Part shown: positions 1 to 6,781 of the stretch, piece by piece
Position numbering within the stretch: the stretch's first letter is position 1
How the letters are laid out: the number at the start of each line of letters is the position of its first letter
Origin: Bacillota bacterium
GTDB lineage: Bacteria; Bacillota; Sulfobacillia; JAJZYS01; JAJYTV01
DNA length: 11,698 nt
Assembly (NCBI GenBank): GCA_021792885.1
Contig: JAJYTV010000028.1
Coordinates: 1 to 11,698 of the forward strand
Reading direction: 5' to 3'
Made by a program: the position numbers and the translations under genes
The notes under the pieces: model-generated
Databases searched by the model: none
Told to the model about the DNA's origin: nothing
The model's input: the letters and a program-made list of their open reading frames with translations, nothing else

Positions 1-1347
1 CTGCGCCCGATCGACCTTGAGCAGCGCGGTGACGTCCTGCGAGGCGTACTGCCCCGTCCAGTCCATCGCCACGGTCTGCTTGTCCATGGTCAGGATCGGC
101 CCGTTGTTCGTCCATGGCACGGTCAGCGTCACGGGCGAGGAGCCCTTCACCTGGATGTGGTAGGTGCGCAGCGTTTCCTTCCGCCACTTGCCGTCGAAGA
201 AGTACCTGTGGGGATGGGCCGGGCTCGTCTTCTCCAGGTAGAAGAAGGTGCTCGCGCTCTGGGTGTCGGTGAGACTCCAGGCCATCGACTGGTTGTGGCC
301 GATCAGGATGCCCGGAGCACCAGGCAGGCTGACGCCTGCGACGTCGTAGTGCGGGTCCTGCAGCTGCATCTCGTACCAGATCGAGGGGAGCGTCAGCGTG
401 AGATGCGGGTCGCCCGCCAGGATCGGCTTGCCCGATGCCGTCAGCTGTCCCCCGACCGCCCAGTTGTTGCTCATCTGCATGCCTTGGAAGAGACCGGCGA
501 AGAGCGGGTGGCTGCTCTGCGCCTGCGCGAGAACGGACGCCGATGCGCTCGCCACGGCGCTCGGCTCGGTGCCGGGCGGCAGCGGCGCCGGCGCCGGTGC
601 GGGGCTCGGGTAGGGGCCCGGGTCGTAGGGGTGCTGCGTCGTCGGCGCGTTCGCGGGGAAGAGCTGCGCCGCGAGCTTCGGGCCGAGGCGCTGCACCATG
701 ATCGCGTAGTCGAGCGGCGTGAAGCTGAGCGAGAGGTCTTCCTGCATGTCCTCCTGCACGACCAGCGTGTCGAGCGGCGTCCATGGGGCGGGCTGGTAGC
801 CGAGGAGGTAGAAGAGGAGCGGCAGGCGGTGGTTTGCCTCATCCTGCCGGATGCGCAGGTTCACGCCGGCGGAGTAGGCAGCGATGTCCTGCAGCGTCTG
901 CCGGCCTGCGGGGGTCGAGCGCATCAGCGCGAGGGTGCGCTGCGCGCCGACCAGGAGGCCCCACTTCAGGAACTGCTCGTCGGTGGGCAGTGCGGCCTTG
1001 CCGACCACGGCGGAGAGCGTCCCCATGCCCTGCCGCCGCATCGCATCCATCTGGAACAGCCGGTTCTGCGCCTGCAGGTAGCCCTGCATGAAGAAGAGGT
1101 CGTGGTTATCCTGCGCGAAGACGTGCGGGATGTCGCCCGAGGCGTACGACACCTTCACGGGGTGTAGGAGGCCGGGCAAGTTCTCTGCCTTGGGCGGCTG
1201 GGAGACAGCGTCCGCGGCGACGCCCCAGACGCCCTGTCCGGGATTGAGCAGCGGCAAGAGCGCGGGTACGGGACCGAGCGGAGTGGAGAGCACGAAGGTC
1301 ACCAGCACGGCGAGCGCCAGGAGTAGAACGCCCTTGAGCCAGCGCAT
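1..1347 (-). CDS. Penicillin acylase family (S45) Ntn hydrolase, C-terminus missing
   Basis: An open frame of 449 codons runs off the left edge without a stop. Residues 3-22 form a hydrophobic signal peptide or anchor, so the enzyme probably acts outside the membrane. The family (penicillin G acylases, acyl-homoserine-lactone acylases) hydrolyses amide bonds and matures by self-cleavage before a Ser that becomes the N-terminal nucleophile. Here the motif SNNWAVGG begins at Ser293 (codon 469-471), followed by a typical SGKPILAGDPHL block. Residues about 40-240 form the alpha chain. Residues 241-272 are a Pro/Ala/Ser-rich spacer, and the beta chain follows to the edge. Complete members have about 750-850 residues, so roughly the last 40% is missing. 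The ATG is preceded by AAGGAGG (1354-1360) with 6-nt spacing. The substrate cannot be told from the sequence: penicillin, AHL or another amide are all possible. Family assignment is firm. Confidence 0.93.
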   Translation of the reverse strand, partial: MRWLKGVLLLALAVLVTFVLSTPLGPVPALLPLLNPGQGVWGVAADAVSQPPKAENLPGLLHPVKVSYASGDIPHVFAQDNHDLFFMQGYLQAQNRLFQMDAMRRQGMGTLSAVVGKAALPTDEQFLKWGLLVGAQRTLALMRSTPAGRQTLQDIAAYSAGVNLRIRQDEANHRLPLLFYLLGYQPAPWTPLDTLVVQEDMQEDLSLSFTPLDYAIMVQRLGPKLAAQLFPANAPTTQHPYDPGPYPSPAPAPAPLPPGTEPSAVASASASVLAQAQSSHPLFAGLFQGMQMSNNWAVGGQLTASGKPILAGDPHLTLTLPSIWYEMQLQDPHYDVAGVSLPGAPGILIGHNQSMAWSLTDTQSASTFFYLEKTSPAHPHRYFFDGKWRKETLRTYHIQVKGSSPVTLTVPWTNNGPILTMDKQTVAMDWTGQYASQDVTALLKVDRAQ

Positions 1348-1360
1348 ATCCCGCCTCCTT

Positions 1361-1376
1361 GAACGTTGCGACGTTC
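1361..1376. promoter_or_regulatory. Perfect inverted repeat, possible operator of the acylase gene
   Basis: GAACGT-TGCG-ACGTTC is a perfect 6-4-6 inverted repeat immediately upstream of the acylase Shine-Dalgarno sequence, in the divergent gap. A repressor bound here, or a small mRNA hairpin, could limit acylase expression. It also contains the direct repeat ACGTT-GCG-ACGTT. The spacing does not fit the Gram-positive LexA box (CGAAC-N4-GTTCG). The role is inferred from position only. Confidence 0.35.
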
Positions 1377-1403
1377 TCTGGGCGCTGGAAAATCCCTGCC
1401 GCG

Positions 1404-1433
1404 TTGACGCCGCGGGTCCCGCGCCGGGAGAAT
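1404..1433 (+). promoter_or_regulatory. Putative promoter of the DUF169 gene
   Basis: TTGACG (1404-1409) is followed after 18 bp by GAGAAT (1428-1433), matching the sigma-A consensus at 5/6 and 4/6 positions. Transcription would start near 1440, leaving about a 50-nt leader before the ATG at 1492. Confidence 0.4.
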
Positions 1434-1437
1434 AGAG

Positions 1438-1453
1438 GCGATCTTGCGATCTT
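1438..1453. repeat. Tandem 8-bp direct repeat in the divergent gap
   Basis: GCGATCTT occurs twice without a gap, just downstream of the predicted DUF169 transcription start. It could be a regulator half-site pair or chance. No function can be read from it. Confidence 0.4.
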
Positions 1454-1491
1454 GGAAGGGGGCGCACACCGCCTGCCGGGCGGTGCAACGT

Positions 1492-2280
1492 ATGGAGCCG
1501 AAGGAACTCGCCGAGGCGATCGACCGCTACGTGCGTCCAGAGACGTTCCCGCTCGCGCTGCGCGTCCTGGGCAAGGACGAGGAGCTACCGAAGAAGGCGA
1601 GGCTGCCTCACCGCGACCTCGGGATCCAGGTCAGCATCTGCCAGGGCGTCTCGATGGCGCGCCGCTACGGCTGGACGATCGCCATGGGCGGAGAAGACCT
1701 CTCCTGCCCGATCGCACAGGTGGCGTTCGCGTTTCGCGAGGCGCCGCCGTTCTACGCAGAGGGCAACCTCGCGAAGGGCATGTACGCGCAGGACGCCGAA
1801 GGCGCCCTGCGCACGGAGGGCACGGTCGCGCGCGCCGAGGTGGCCGGCACCGTCCTCGTGGCGCCGCTCGCCCGCGCGGATTTCGTGCCCGAGGTGGTCG
1901 CGGTGTATGGCAACTCCGCGCAGGTGATGCGCATGGTCGCGGCCGCCCTCTTCGAGCGCGGCGGCAGCATCACCTCGGAGTTCAGCGCACGCGCCGACTG
2001 CGCGGAGATCGTGAACCGCACGCGCCAGACAGGCCGCCCGCAGGTGATCCTGCCCTGCTACGGGGATCGCGTGTTCGGCCAGACCCAGGACCACGAGATG
2101 GCCTTCACGTTCCCCTGGCACGACGCGCAGAGCTTCTTTGCCGGGCTCGAGGGCACGCACCAGGGCGGCGTGCGCTACCCGATCCCGCACTACCTGCGCT
2201 ACACGGCGGACTACCCCGCGACCTACGAGACGGTGAAGGCGATCTGGCGCGAGGAGGACGAGCGCCAAGGCGGCCGGTAG
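1492..2280 (+). CDS. DUF169 family protein (COG2043-like), function unknown
   Basis: A 262-residue soluble protein without signal peptide or membrane segment. It resembles the DUF169/COG2043 family of uncharacterised bacterial and archaeal proteins, with the CQGV segment (Cys50) and the EDLSCP segment (Cys72) in the expected order, then an alternating beta/helix pattern to the end. The two conserved cysteines suggest metal, cofactor or thiol chemistry, but no reaction is established. The ATG at 1492 was chosen because family members begin close to this point. An in-frame TTG at 1444 and GTG at 1483 exist, but 1444 would leave almost no leader after the predicted promoter. No strong ribosome binding site precedes 1492, so the start is uncertain. 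It diverges from the acylase gene and converges on the efflux gene. Confidence 0.85.
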   Translation: MEPKELAEAIDRYVRPETFPLALRVLGKDEELPKKARLPHRDLGIQVSICQGVSMARRYGWTIAMGGEDLSCPIAQVAFAFREAPPFYAEGNLAKGMYAQDAEGALRTEGTVARAEVAGTVLVAPLARADFVPEVVAVYGNSAQVMRMVAAALFERGGSITSEFSARADCAEIVNRTRQTGRPQVILPCYGDRVFGQTQDHEMAFTFPWHDAQSFFAGLEGTHQGGVRYPIPHYLRYTADYPATYETVKAIWREEDERQGGR

Positions 2281-2286
2281 CGAGGG

Positions 2287-2320
2287 AAGGGACGGCGCAG
2301 CCCGTGGCGCGCCGCCCCTT
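2287..2320. terminator. Hairpin between convergent DUF169 and efflux genes
   Basis: A 12-bp stem with one A/C mismatch (2287-2298 with 2309-2320) encloses a 10-nt loop, directly after the DUF169 stop and 33 bp before the efflux gene's stop. No T-tract follows on either strand, so it would be an imperfect two-way terminator or a 3'-end stabiliser. Confidence 0.5.
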
Positions 2321-2353
2321 GGAGAGACGAACCCGGGTGTCCGCCCCGCCTGT

Positions 2354-3835
2354 CTAGGACTCCGCGGATTCGACCCGATGCGGCATGAAGAGAAGGATCC
2401 CGAACGCCGCGATGGCCAGGGCGAAGGCCAGCACGAAGACGCCGTGCAGTCCGGAGGAGAGCGCGTCGCGCAGTGCCGACATGTGCAAGGCGATGCCTTG
2501 GGACGTCGCTGCGAGGAGACGGCTGACGGCTTCCGGACCGCCCGGAATGCGCCGGATCAGCACGGCGTTGAGGATCGCGCCCATCACGCCGACGAAGACG
2601 GTCGAGCCGAGCATGCGCGCGAAGAGGTTGCTGCCCGTCGCGGCGCCGCGCAGCTTGTAGCCCACGACCTCCTGGATCAGGACGATTGCGGTCGTCGTGA
2701 TGAAGCCGAGGCCGATGCCGACGAGGAAGGAGCGCGGAGCGATCGCCCAGATCGACGTGGCGGTGCCGAGGCCGAGGAGCGTGTAGGTTCCGGCCACCAC
2801 CGCGATGCCGCCGATCACCGACGTGACGCGCGCCCCGAAGCGCAGGATCATGCGGCCGGAGATCGTCGAGGCGAGCGGCCAGCCGATCGACATGGCGGTC
2901 ACGACGAGTCCGGCCTGCGTCGGCGTGCCGCTGAGCACGCCCTGGACAAAGGTCGGGATATAGCCTGTGAGCCCGATCGTCAGGCCGCCGGCGAGCAGCG
3001 TGCCGATGTTGCCCACCGCGACGATCGGGAGGCGCAAGAGCGACAGCGAGAAGATCGGCTGGGGGGTGCGCAGCTCCCACCAGATGAAGGCGATCAGGCC
3101 GAGGACGGCGATGGCGAACGCGGCGATGTCCTGGACGGACGAGATGCCCCACACCGGCTCCTGCAGCAGCGCGAGGATCAGTGCCGAGACCCACACGACC
3201 AGCAGCACGCCGCCCAGCACGTCGAGGGTCTGCCGGTGCCTCTCGTGCCGCACCGGCTCGTGGAACTGGCTCATCAGCAGGAGGAGCGCGACGATCGTCA
3301 CCGGCACGTTGACGTAGAAGACGAGGCGCCAGGAGAGGGACACGAGCACGCCGCCAAGGAGCGGGCCGAACACCGCCGCGATGGCCCACACGGAACTGAA
3401 GAGCCCCTGCATCTTCGCGCGCTGTTCAAGGGTGTAGAGGTCGCCGACGATCGTCTGCGCTACCGGCAGAAGGCCGCCTGCGCCGACGCCCTGCAGGGCA
3501 CGGAAGATGATCAGCCAGGTCATGCTGGTACTGAGCCCACAGAGCGCGGACCCGCCCATGAAGATGAGGATCGAGACGGCGAGCACCATCTTGCGCCCGT
3601 GCATGTCGGCGAGGCGGCCGAAGATCGGAATCGTCGCCGTCTGGGTCAGGAGGTAGAGCGAAAACACCCAGCTGAACTGGGAGAAACCGCCGAGCTCGCC
3701 GACGATCGTCGGCAGGGCGGTCGAAACGATCGTGGAGTCAAGGGCGGCGAGGCCCATGGCGAGGATCAGGGCCAGGAGGACGAGGCTGCGCGCCCGCGCG
3801 GCGCGCGCGGGCAACTGGGAAGTGGTGGATTGCAT
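2354..3835 (-). CDS. MFS drug efflux transporter, DHA2 (EmrB/QacA) family
   Basis: A 493-residue, almost wholly hydrophobic protein, the usual size for a 14-helix H+-antiporter of the DHA2 family. Helix 1 carries LDSTIVSTALPTI with Asp33. The helix 2-3 loop carries motif A (GRLADMHGRK, 73-82). A GPLLGG...WRLVFYVNVPV stretch in helix 5 and the loop after it is the family's motif C region. Such pumps export lipophilic drugs, dyes or metabolites using proton influx; the substrate cannot be predicted. The ATG at 3835 was chosen over the ATG at 3844 because the latter overlaps the putative -10 box and neither has a usable Shine-Dalgarno sequence. From 3835 the transcript would be leaderless. No TetR or MarR regulator lies next to it. 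Confidence 0.93.
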   Translation of the reverse strand: MQSTTSQLPARAARARSLVLLALILAMGLAALDSTIVSTALPTIVGELGGFSQFSWVFSLYLLTQTATIPIFGRLADMHGRKMVLAVSILIFMGGSALCGLSTSMTWLIIFRALQGVGAGGLLPVAQTIVGDLYTLEQRAKMQGLFSSVWAIAAVFGPLLGGVLVSLSWRLVFYVNVPVTIVALLLLMSQFHEPVRHERHRQTLDVLGGVLLVVWVSALILALLQEPVWGISSVQDIAAFAIAVLGLIAFIWWELRTPQPIFSLSLLRLPIVAVGNIGTLLAGGLTIGLTGYIPTFVQGVLSGTPTQAGLVVTAMSIGWPLASTISGRMILRFGARVTSVIGGIAVVAGTYTLLGLGTATSIWAIAPRSFLVGIGLGFITTTAIVLIQEVVGYKLRGAATGSNLFARMLGSTVFVGVMGAILNAVLIRRIPGGPEAVSRLLAATSQGIALHMSALRDALSSGLHGVFVLAFALAIAAFGILLFMPHRVESAES

Positions 3836-3842
3836 GCTCCAC

Positions 3843-3851
3843 ATCGTAGCA
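3843..3851 (-). promoter_or_regulatory. Extended -10 promoter for leaderless efflux mRNA
   Basis: On the minus strand TGC-TACGAT is followed by exactly 7 nt and ATG (3835). No -35 hexamer is seen 17 bp upstream, where a GC hairpin lies instead. The arrangement fits a TGN-extended -10 with transcription starting at or next to the start codon. The same layout recurs before the Sco gene. Confidence 0.5.
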
Positions 3852-3855
3852 CAGA

Positions 3856-3886
3856 GCGGGGGCAGGGCGTACCGCCCCGTCCCCGC
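3856..3886 (-). terminator. Hairpin after the SPFH gene
   Basis: GCGGGG (3856-3861) pairs with CCCCGC (3881-3886) and GGGCG (3865-3869) with CGCCC (3873-3877), around a 3x3 internal loop and a TAC apex. It lies 18 bp beyond the SPFH stop and just before the efflux promoter. The downstream minus strand is only weakly T-rich, so termination efficiency is uncertain. Confidence 0.5.
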
Positions 3887-3904
3887 CCCGCATCCTGCTG
3901 GTCC

Positions 3905-4777
3905 CTAGCTGGCGTTTTTGCCGATCTCGGTCAGCGCGGCAAGCGTCCCGGCGATGCCGGCGAGGTTGTTCGGCAGGAGGATCGTGGTCGCCTGCCCGTT
4001 CGCGACCCGCTCGAGGGTCTCGAGCGCCCGGATCGTCAACACGGACTCGCGGGACCCGTCGCTGCCGGCCGCGAGGTAGGCGCCGTAGACCTGCGTGATC
4101 GCCTTCGCCTGGGCGTTCGCGACGTTGAGGATCGCCTGGGCCTCTCCTTCGGCCTGGGCGATCGCCGCCGCGCGCTGCCCCTCGGCGGCCAGGATCGCGG
4201 ACTGCTTCTCGCCCTCCGCGCGGTTGATCGCGGCATGGCGCTGGGAGTCCGCGATCTTCTGCTGCTCCATTGCGGCCTTCATCTCGTTCGGCAACTGGAA
4301 GTCCCGGATCGCGACCTGCTCGACCTTGAAGCCCCAGCCCGCCGTCTTCTCATCCAACTCGTGGCGCAGTTCGGCGTCGATCCGGTCGCGCGCCGCCATC
4401 GCCTCGGAGAGGTGCATCTCGGCGATCACGCGGCGGATCGTGCTGAACATGATCGCCTGCACGGTATCCACGGGGTTCAAGATCTCGAACAGGAACGCCC
4501 GCGGGTCGACGACGCGGTAGACGAAGTAGGCGTCGATCACGGGCGAGACGTTGTCTGCCGTGAGTACAGGGGATGCAGGCAACTGGACCGTCTGGGAGCG
4601 CGTCGAGATGCGGAGCATCCGCTCCACGAGCGGGATGATGACGGCGATGCCGGGCGGAGCGGGGCGGCTGTAGCGGCCGAACCGCACGACGACGCCCATG
4701 GTGCCCTGCTGGACGATGCGCAGTCCGAGCAGGAGGAGAACGATGATGACGATGATGAGCCATGCGATAGCACTCAT
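3905..4777 (-). CDS. SPFH/stomatin-family membrane protein (slipin/QmcA-like)
   Basis: A 290-residue protein with one N-terminal membrane helix (about residues 4-20), then the SPFH/Band 7 domain (about 22-190), beginning with GTMGVVVRFGRY and containing YFVYRVVDPRAFLFE. A long Ala/Glu/Gln-rich coiled coil with AEGE repeats follows (about 190-245), then a short C-terminal tail. SPFH proteins form ring-shaped scaffolds in the membrane, often around proteases. Bacterial copies usually sit beside an NfeD-type protease or partner, but none is visible here. The ATG at 4777 has GAGGG 8 nt upstream and places the membrane helix at the N-terminus. An upstream in-frame ATG (about 4810) would add a basic stretch without a ribosome binding site. 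The family is certain, the partner unknown. Confidence 0.93.
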   Translation of the reverse strand: MSAIAWLIIVIIVLLLLGLRIVQQGTMGVVVRFGRYSRPAPPGIAVIIPLVERMLRISTRSQTVQLPASPVLTADNVSPVIDAYFVYRVVDPRAFLFEILNPVDTVQAIMFSTIRRVIAEMHLSEAMAARDRIDAELRHELDEKTAGWGFKVEQVAIRDFQLPNEMKAAMEQQKIADSQRHAAINRAEGEKQSAILAAEGQRAAAIAQAEGEAQAILNVANAQAKAITQVYGAYLAAGSDGSRESVLTIRALETLERVANGQATTILLPNNLAGIAGTLAALTEIGKNAS

Positions 4778-4988
4778 CGACCGGACCCTCTTTCGAGGCG
4801 AGTCGCGCATGGTGCGCGCGCGGTGGTGGTTCGACGCGGATCCCCGCGATTCCCTTGCGGGCGCAGGAAGGCAGAGGGAAGTTCGGGAATGAGGATGCAG
4901 CGGCCTGACGACAACCGGCAGGTCCCCTTCGTGAGGGGGTGATCGACTGCGCGTCTTCGCGGCAGCGCAGCGCAGCACGGGCACGAAG

Positions 4989-5204
4989 GTGCTCGCACTG
5001 CTCCTGAACCTCTTTTTTCCCGGCGTCGGCACCATCGTGCTGGGCGGGATGTGGCTCGGAATCATCCAGTTCCTCGTCTACGTACTGGGCGCAGCCCTGC
5101 CGGCGATGACCGGCGGCCTCACCACGGTGAGCGATGCGATCGTGGCGGTCGTCTGCCTCTCCGCACTCGCCGTCAGCGTGGGCGCCTTTCGCGCGAAGCC
5201 TTAG
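4989..5204 (+). CDS. Small membrane protein, 71 aa, unknown function
   Basis: A short plus-strand frame of strongly hydrophobic composition with two or three membrane helices (about 2-18, 22-40, 46-66). The opening ALLLNLFFPGVGTIVLGG followed by GIIQFLVYVLG resembles the small bacterial membrane proteins with an N-x-F-F-P-G-x-G turn, including TM2-like proteins, but I cannot name the family. The GTG at 4989 lacks a clear Shine-Dalgarno sequence. The frame is open upstream to 4935, and a CTG at 4947 follows GAGGGGG by several nt, adding 14 mostly polar residues (MRVFAAAQRSTGTK). That GA-rich site also pairs in a 5-bp hairpin (4924-4928 with 4934-4938). The 211-bp gap before it holds the divergent SPFH leader; no good plus-strand promoter is visible. 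The gene is probably real, its start unsure. Confidence 0.65.
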   Translation: MLALLLNLFFPGVGTIVLGGMWLGIIQFLVYVLGAALPAMTGGLTTVSDAIVAVVCLSALAVSVGAFRAKP

Positions 5205-5217
5205 CCGCTGAAGACGA

Positions 5218-5251
5218 AGCGCCCGCCCCGGATACAACGGGGGTGGGCGCT
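5218..5251. terminator. Hairpin between convergent small-protein and FMN genes
   Basis: A 12-bp stem with one G-T pair (5218-5229 with 5240-5251) and a 10-nt loop lies 13 bp after the small membrane protein stop and 13 bp beyond the stop of the minus-strand gene. The minus-strand tail is moderately T-rich (TTCGTCTTC), the plus-strand tail is not. It therefore probably serves mainly the minus-strand gene. Confidence 0.6.
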
Positions 5252-5264
5252 ATTGGCTTCGGTC

Positions 5265-6743
5265 CTAGTGGACGGGACGCGTCCGCTCCCCTTCCTCGTA
5301 CCAGTGCGGGGGCGCGTAGAGCGTCTCCTCCGGCTTCTCTACGGGCTCCTGCGCTGGGCCGTAGGGCAGGCGGCAGCCCGTCAGGCGGGCCACTTCCTGT
5401 GTCAGGGCGATCATGTCGGACCTCGAGACCTCGCTGACCGAGCGCTTGCCGAGCGCCCGCAGGCCGAGGTCGAGCTCCTTCGCGCTTGAGAGCAGGAAGT
5501 CGCCTGCGCGCTGCGCGCCCTCCTCGACAGAGAAGGCGCCCCGCTTCGCACCCGTCTCGAGGAACAGGCTGTAGGGCGGTTCCCAGGGCAGTGCCTGCAT
5601 CGCCTGGTCCGACGCGATCGCCAGCATCAGGGCGGTCCCGACATAGCACGCGTCCGCTCCTAGCGCGATCGCCTTCATGCAGATGCCGGGGGAGTACAGT
5701 CCGCCTGCGGCGATCAGGGTCACTTCGTCGCGCACGCCCAGCGCACGCAGGTGCTTGTCGGCGCGGGCGACGGCATGCATCGTCGGCAGGCCGAAGTCGT
5801 CCTGCAGGATCACCGCGCCGCCGTGGGTGCCGCCCTCCGCGCCGTCTACGCACAGGAAGTCCGGCCTCGCTTCCATGAGCCGCGCGATGTCCTCCTCGAT
5901 CGTGTCCGCCGCCGCGAGCTTCACCCCGACCGGAACGGGGTACTCCTCGCGCAGGCGCTCGATCAGGGTGCGCAGGTCCTTGGCGCCCTCGATGTCTTTG
6001 AACCGCCCGTCGATCAAGGCGTCCTGCCCGGGCTGCAGCCCATATGCGCTGCGCATCCCCTTGTCCATGAACTCCGAGGGGGTGCGGATCGGTGCGCTCC
6101 CCTGCGCTCCCTGACCGACCTGGATCTCAATCGCGTCGGCGGCGGCCAGGAGCTGCGGGTGGTTCTGCGGCGCGGCAGGCCACGTGCCGCGGTGGTACTG
6201 CACGATCAGCCGCTCGGCCTCGCGGCGCTCCGCAGCGAGGAAGGACTCGCCCGTGTTCGTCGCCGTGCCGGCCCGGTTCGCGGCGCGCGCGAGAGCGACC
6301 TTGGCCTTCCCGGTGAGCGCGCCGCCGTAGGACATGCCCGTGACGAGGAGCGGGATGTCGACCTTCAGCGGGCGTTTCGCGCGCGGGCCGATCACGACCG
6401 AGAGGTCGGTCTTGTCGGCATCGAGCAGCGGCCCTCTCGCAAGCTGCGCTGGCGTGAAGAGGAGATCCTGCCAGGGAGAGAAGTGCAGGGGGCTGCCCAT
6501 CGGCCGGATGATCGCCCTGCCCTCCGAGCCCGCCCTCAGGAGCGTCTCGCCCGCTCCCTGGAGGCTGAGGCGCCGCACGACGTTGACCATGCCGAAGAGG
6601 TTTCCAGTGTAGATGTCCCGGACCATGATGCGCATCATGCGGTTGCCGACGCCGCGCATCATGGCCGGAAGCACGAGCATCGCCGCGACAAGCAGCGCTG
6701 CACCTGCAGCGAGGCTTGCGAGGAAGACAGCAAGAAAAGACAC
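5265..6743 (-). CDS. Membrane-anchored FMN-binding glutamate-synthase-domain protein (YerD-like)
   Basis: A 492-residue protein with an N-terminal membrane helix (about 3-28) followed by the FMN/TIM-barrel domain of glutamate synthase. Visible landmarks are TGMSYGGALTGKAK (135-148), IEIQVGQGAQGS (206-217), DGAEGGTHGGA (300-310) and the FMN-phosphate loop AAGGLYSPG with GADACYVGTA (345-371). Unlike GltB it has no glutaminase domain. The Cys cluster that binds a 3Fe-4S centre in true glutamate synthase is absent after residue 371; ALPWEPP stands there, as in Bacillus YerD. It is therefore likely an FMN oxidoreductase of unknown substrate. The GTG start at 6743 has GGAGG 10 nt upstream, but both lie in a hairpin shared with the preceding gene's terminator. 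It follows the TrkA-like gene by 38 bp. Confidence 0.9.
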   Translation of the reverse strand: MSFLAVFLASLAAGAALLVAAMLVLPAMMRGVGNRMMRIMVRDIYTGNLFGMVNVVRRLSLQGAGETLLRAGSEGRAIIRPMGSPLHFSPWQDLLFTPAQLARGPLLDADKTDLSVVIGPRAKRPLKVDIPLLVTGMSYGGALTGKAKVALARAANRAGTATNTGESFLAAERREAERLIVQYHRGTWPAAPQNHPQLLAAADAIEIQVGQGAQGSAPIRTPSEFMDKGMRSAYGLQPGQDALIDGRFKDIEGAKDLRTLIERLREEYPVPVGVKLAAADTIEEDIARLMEARPDFLCVDGAEGGTHGGAVILQDDFGLPTMHAVARADKHLRALGVRDEVTLIAAGGLYSPGICMKAIALGADACYVGTALMLAIASDQAMQALPWEPPYSLFLETGAKRGAFSVEEGAQRAGDFLLSSAKELDLGLRALGKRSVSEVSRSDMIALTQEVARLTGCRLPYGPAQEPVEKPEETLYAPPHWYEEGERTRPVH

Positions 6744-6765
6744 CGCGGATGCACCTCCGCGGTGT
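6733..6765 (-). terminator. Terminator-like hairpin covering the start of the FMN gene
   Basis: On the minus strand a perfect 9-bp stem (6757-6765 with 6740-6748) closes an 8-nt loop and is followed by CTTTTCTTG, the form of an intrinsic terminator 16 nt after the TrkA-like stop. The 3' arm contains the GTG start codon of the next gene, and its GGAGG runs from the 5' arm into the loop. The element could both end trkA transcription and gate translation of the FMN protein. Confidence 0.55.
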
Positions 6766-6781
6766 ATCTTGCCCTGTTTGC

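Noticed and set aside
157..1167. A 336-codon plus-strand open frame
   Set aside because: The minus strand here encodes a clear S45 acylase through the whole stretch; the plus frame is its antisense shadow.
1361..1376. LexA (SOS) box upstream of the acylase gene
   Set aside because: The GAAC and GTTC halves are separated by 8 bp, not the 4 bp of the Gram-positive LexA site.
1444..1491. TTG start adding 16 residues to the DUF169 protein
   Set aside because: It lies only about 4 nt after the predicted transcription start and the extra residues do not resemble the family N-terminus.
2378..4942. An 854-codon open frame on the plus strand across the efflux and SPFH genes
   Set aside because: It is antisense to two well-recognised membrane proteins, is made almost entirely of Arg, Asp, Glu, His and Gly as expected opposite hydrophobic GC-rich coding, and matches no fold.
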